From: Clavaria fumosa
Lineage: Eukaryota > Basidiomycota > Agaricomycetes > Agaricales > Clavariaceae
DNA: 64,000 nt
Assembly: GCA_951802425.1 (NCBI GenBank)
Contig: OX637794.1
Location: 124,001-188,000, forward strand
Direction of reading: 5' to 3'
A program made the position numbers and the translations under genes. How positions within the stretch are numbered: the first letter of the stretch is position 1; each line of letters opens with the position of its first letter. Below, piece by piece: positions 59,901 through 64,000 of this stretch. Under the pieces are notes generated by a model, which saw nothing but the letters and a program-made list of their open reading frames with translations, made no database searches and had not been told where the DNA came from.

Positions 59901-61700
59901 TGTAGTAGGCTGTACTGGTGTTGGCTGCAAATGGGTGTTCATGGCCAGGTTCTTCAGGGGGTCTTGTTACACATCAGAGACACTAGACAGAACCTTGGAG
60001 GATGTAGAGGCTGAGTGTAAAATGTTCAGAGAATGAAAATATATGTTATCCGAAGTATCCAGTATCAGATCCGGTGGAGTCCGATGTTCAGATCGAAAGT
60101 TCGAGGGGCCGGCAATGATGAAGGCCAGTGGATCAATGGGTATGACGAGGGGTGAGCCTGCTAAAGATCACAGCACAATGTGGGCATTCAAAAAGCTGGA
60201 TTTCCATAGAGTCTGGTACATACTTATGTACATTTTTCTAAGTACAGCAAATCTGATCCTACGAAAATCTCTGGAAGCTACAGAAGGCAATGCAATATCA
60301 TGTACAAGGTCATATAGGGGCCATAATTCATAAATGAGTCATGCGGTGTAGTAGGCTGTACTGGTGTTGGCTGCAAACAAGTGTTCATGGCCTGGTTCTT
60401 CAGGGGGTCTTGTTACACGACGTAGACACTAGACAGAACCTTGGAGGAAGTAGAGACTGAGTATAAAATGTTCAGAGAATGAAAATATATGTTATCCAAA
60501 GTATCCGGTATCGGATCCAGTGGAGTCCGATGTTCGGATCGAAGGTTCAAGGGGCCGGCAACGACAAAGGCTAGTGGATCAATGGGTATGACGAAGGGTG
60601 AGCCTGCTAAAGATCCCAGTGCAATATGGGCGTCTAGAAAGCTGGATTTCCATAGAGTCTGGTACATACTTATGTACAATTTTTCTAAGTACAGCAAATC
60701 CGATCCTACAGAAATCTCTGGAAGCTACAGAAGGCAATGCGGTATTGTGCACAGGGTCATATAAGGGCCATAATTCATAAGTGAGTCGGAGGGATGAAAT
60801 GTCCGATAACTAGCATATGTCTGGACCACTCATAAAATGAAGGAAAGTGTGGCTGGTACAGCAAAGGGGTACTAGGAACAATGGGCAAAGCACTGCAAAG
60901 GGTTGAAATGTTTAAATGATTGGATGGTTGAAAGGGATCACAATATGAAATTTACAGCATGGTATGTGAAATAAAGGAAGGGGAATGAAATAGTGAGTAT
61001 GTCGAGTGCTGACCATGTTGGAGTGATGAAATAGAGAGGTGTGGGCGGTGTGTATGACCTGCGGGCTGTGATCATCATGGCAGACTGGAGACCGGAGAGT
61101 CCGATATTGGATGTTTATCAGATGTCCCGGATGTTATCAGACAGTATCGGATCGTTATCGGTCGCTGTTGCCTTTGATGCCTAAATATCCAGATAGTCAG
61201 TATCTGTGATGTTTCCTTGTCTAAACCGCATATCATCCTTACAGCGGTTTGGAGGAATCAAATGTCCGATGACCAGCACATGTCTGGACCGCTCGTAAAA
61301 TGAAGGAAAGCATAGCTGGTACAGCAAAGGGGTACTAGGAACAATGGGCAAGATACTGCAAAGGGTTTGAAATGTTTAAACTAGTGGACACTTGAAAGGG
61401 AGCACAATATGAAATTTACAGCATGGTATATGAAATAAAGGATGGGGAATGGAACAGCAAGTATGTCGAGCACTGACCATGCTGGAGTGATGAAATAGAA
61501 GGGTGTAGACAGTGCGTGTGACCTGCAGGCTGTGATCATCATGGGGGACTGGAGACCGGAGAGTCTGATATCAGACATTTATCGGACGTCCCAGACGCTA
61601 TCGGTCGCTGTTGCCTTTGATGCGAAAAATATCTGGATAGTCGGTATCTGTGATGCTTCCTTGTTTAAACTGTATATTATCCTTCCATTCTCCTGGGGGC
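59901..61700. repeat. Two pairs of tandem ~450-bp duplications, probably LTR-derived
   Basis: The block starting tgtagtaggctgtactggtg at 59901 recurs at 60347 (period 446). The block containing atgtccgat at 60799 recurs at 61262 (period 463). Together they separate the truncated third element from the accessory gene of a fourth, minus-strand element. By position they should include that element's 3' LTR, but LTR limits could not be fixed. Short frames inside are not genes. Confidence 0.7.
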
Positions 61701-61827
61701 TGAAAATGCAACCGTCCTCGATTGCAACCAAACAAAGCCAAATAATCGTTTATTGATTGTGAAGTATGTGTTGTGTGGGCGCGCATGGGTCCAAACAGGC
61801 TCTTGTGCTTTCTCCATCAACAGCAAT

Positions 61828-63307
61828 ATGTCAACTTATTCAACAATGGAAAACTTCGATTCCCTACTCTTCCAAAATGCGGTCCAGGCGATGATAGAGG
61901 CACGGGCCATGGCGCTGGGTGAAGAATTACCGGAACAGGGGCAGGATGGTGAGTACGCAGAGTGGGTGCAGATGTATGGGGGCGATGCTGTGCATGGTGT
62001 ATCTTTCTTTCTTTTTCACATTGCACTGACAATTTATGGAATGATTTTCTTGCCGGCTACATTGCTGCAATTGATGATGACGTGGAAGTGGACGAAGGAC
62101 TCATCCTCGTTGTGCGAAAGCTCAAGAAGTGGCGGAGGCTCTGCGGGGACGAATGGACTGCCGAGCAGGCGAGGAAACAGGAGGAGGCCGAGGCCGAAAA
62201 GAGACGCACGAGCGAGGAGAGGGCGGCCGCCGAGAGAGCCGCAGCGGAGGAGAGGCGGACGGAGGCGGCGAGGGCTGCCGAGAAGAGGGCGCAACTCGCC
62301 CGGGCGCATCGGATTGTCGGGAGCGAGGACGGTGAGGAAGAGGAGAGGGGGGTGCAGCAGCAGCAGCAACAGCAACAGCAACAACAACAATACCAGCAAC
62401 AGTTGTGCCGGCCGTGACGGATCTGACGGAGGCGGTGGAGCTGGGCGTAAATGAAGAAACGGATCCGTGGGGGCAGTCAGTGCGGGAGCCGGGGGGTCAT
62501 CACCTAGTCATCAAGGTCCCCCCATTCTGGAGCATCGGGTGTGCGGGCGGATGACGGTGACGCCGGTATGGGTTGAGATTGCGAGGGGGGCAGCAGAGAA
62601 ACGAGGGCGAGGGAGGAGGACCGGAGCGGGAGCGGACATCAGGTCCCGAGCTGCATGGCAACCTGGAGACAAGGTGAGTTGTCAAATGGGGTTTTTTTGA
62701 GCCTTAGGTCTCTGATCCGGAAAATAGGAACACAAGCCGGCCTGCGAAGCGTGCGCCCGGAAGCGGCGCTCATGTTACGGAGTGGAAGGAGTGGCATGTC
62801 AGTGGTGTCGGACCTACAAGGTGTCGTGCAGTCTCTCGGCTGTACGAGGTAAGTAATATTCTTTTTATTTCGGTGTTGAAATAATCTGAAAGGTATGTTT
62901 CAGGAATGAAAGCCGAGAGGGTGGCGGTGTCCGGCACCGGAGGTAAGTCAAGAAAATATCGGATCTGCATTAGCTAATGTATCGGAGCAGGTCTGAAGGT
63001 GATGGAGGCAACTGGGAGCAAGAGGCCGAGGCGGGGTGCGACGCGGGCACCAGTCCGTGAAGATACGACCCCAGAGGAGGAGGAAGAAGACGAGATTGAG
63101 GATGATGATAGCGTGGAGATGGTGGAGCCGCCAGCAAAGCGAAAGAAAGTGGAGGTGGGTCCGAGTCGGAAAGGTAAGGAGCGGGAGACGGTGGCAGGGT
63201 CGTCTATGAGGGAGGCGCTCCAGATGATGGAAAGGGGGGCTGATCAGGTGAAGGCCAGAGCCGAGTTGCTCTGGATGCTTCTCCTTGGTGAGCTGTTTAC
63301 TGTATAA
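61828..63307 (+). CDS. Antisense accessory gene: coiled coil plus Zn2Cys6-like double cluster
   Basis: Exon 1 starts at 61828 (MSTYSTMENFDSLLFQ) and runs to about 61998. A second exon from about 62035 reads WNDFLAGYIAAIDDDVEVDE, then an Arg/Glu/Ala-rich helix of about 80 residues to a CAG/CAA tract at 62356-62400, where the frame changes. The stretch 62467-62673 continues to a GTGAGT donor. Clean splices follow: introns 62674-62727, 62849-62903 and 62943-62990, all in phase. Exon 62728-62848 encodes CEACARKRRSC, seven residues, CQWCRTYKVSC: CX2CX6C twice, the spacing of fungal Zn2Cys6 DNA-binding domains. The last exon (62991-63307) has an acidic run, a PPAKRKKVEV nuclear-signal-like patch and a helical tail. 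It converges on a gypsy pol ending at 63506. The first intron's acceptor is unclear and the glutamine tract may have broken the frame, so activity is uncertain. Confidence 0.68.
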
Positions 63308-63505
63308 ATGTTTTGTGTGTTTTTCTTTTGCAATTGGATTACTATATTGTGTAAGAGAAGTGAGTAAAGGATGTGAGAGTGTAAGAAAAAGGTTAAAAGG
63401 GACGCCAGGTATAAAGTTTGGACTTGTCCGAAATTTCAATTATTATTTTTTGGTCAAAGATCAATGGATTAAAGAAAAAATAAGGGATATGATAGAGAAA
63501 AATGC

Positions 63506-64000
63506 TTAATAGCGAGGCCGAAGGTTTCGGGTTGCTCCGGAGCGTTGTGGGCGAGATTTCGGAGCGTCGGTGTCGGTGGCTTCGTTATCAAATTCATCAG
63601 ATAGTTCAGCAGTTTGGTTTTCCCCATCCTTGGTGTTGGTAGAGTTATGTGAGGCCTCGTGTGGTTGATAGCGTGAGATGTGCTCTTTTATCTCCATCGC
63701 TTGATTGATGATAGATGTGACTGGAATCAATGTTTGCAATCGCAGATAGTATGGAATGATGCGGAAAGCTGCATAGTGGATCTTTGAGACAGCGCCATCG
63801 AGTTCCGAGAGGATATATGCACTGTATTGAGTTCGGCGAACAATGATCATCAGTCCGAAGAATCACGGTTTTGTCTTCCGATTTAGTGCCATTTCTACAG
63901 CCAAATTGCAGATCAATACCAGTGATCCGGGTTTGAAATCGTAGTTGATGATAGAGTTCCGGTGTGTGTCGATGAACTGCTTGACAGATTGTTTTCGGGC
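63506..64000 (-). pseudogene. C-terminal end of gypsy pol, fourth element, cut by window edge
   Basis: The minus frame from the window edge reads INYDFKPGSLVLICNLAVE and, after one TGA near 63866, MIIVRRTQYSAYILSELDGA and FRIIPYYLRL, ending in an acidic then basic tail. This is the region after the integrase core of basidiomycete gypsy elements. There is no chromodomain, so it is a different family from 762-8573. The stop sits where CGA would fit (KP-Arg-FFG), a CpG transition. The element continues beyond 64000. Confidence 0.72.

Overview
The window is a transposon-dense stretch of a fungal nuclear genome, almost certainly an Agaricomycete basidiomycete. Reasons: introns of about 47-70 bp with GT..AG ends, a KDZ transposon with a CxC2-type cysteine cluster, chromodomain Ty3/gypsy elements, and large multi-exon genes of a kind seen in mushroom-forming fungi. 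No rRNA, tRNA or CRISPR was seen. Species cannot be named.

Layout. 1-9834: GA-rich repetitive DNA holding a complete Ty3/gypsy chromovirus (762-8573, minus strand, 747-bp LTRs, TSD GCAAT). It has intact gag and pol joined by a canonical A AAA AAC slippery site and a predicted self-primer. A spliced gene lies on the opposite strand between pol and the 3' LTR. 10.0-15.6 kb: an LTR remnant and a decayed KDZ transposon. 15.6-18.9 kb: a ~45-bp minisatellite split by a 1387-bp solo LTR, again with TSD GCAAT. 19.2-27.3 kb: nested wreckage of Ty1/copia elements interrupted by hAT-type elements (8-bp TSDs) and a long-arm foldback element. One hAT element carries exons and an intron of a host gene.

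28.0-38.3 kb: two long minus-strand genes whose exon models close in frame: an unrecognised 1388-aa protein (6 exons) and an 1103-aa protein with a ParB-like motif (16 exons). Introns and flanks carry a family of exactly 32-bp hairpin repeats. 40.9-53.2 kb: two divergent JmjC-like paralogues (the right one 17 exons, 1321 aa) whose 5' halves form an apparently perfect inverted repeat around facing minisatellite arrays. Both contain tandemly duplicated phase-2 exons.

53.6-64.0 kb: remains of three more gypsy elements. Two of these carry an antisense gene related in position and design to that of the first element: a charged coiled coil plus CX2CX6C clusters resembling the fungal Zn2Cys6 DNA-binding domain. 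This retrotransposon-borne antisense zinc-cluster gene, found three times in 64 kb, is the most interesting system I see.

Most of the window is poor in CpG, while the young gypsy element is rich in it. All four differences between its LTRs are CpG transitions, which points to cytosine methylation and deamination as the force ageing these elements. Exon models were made by hand from splice signals and frame closure, without transcript data.
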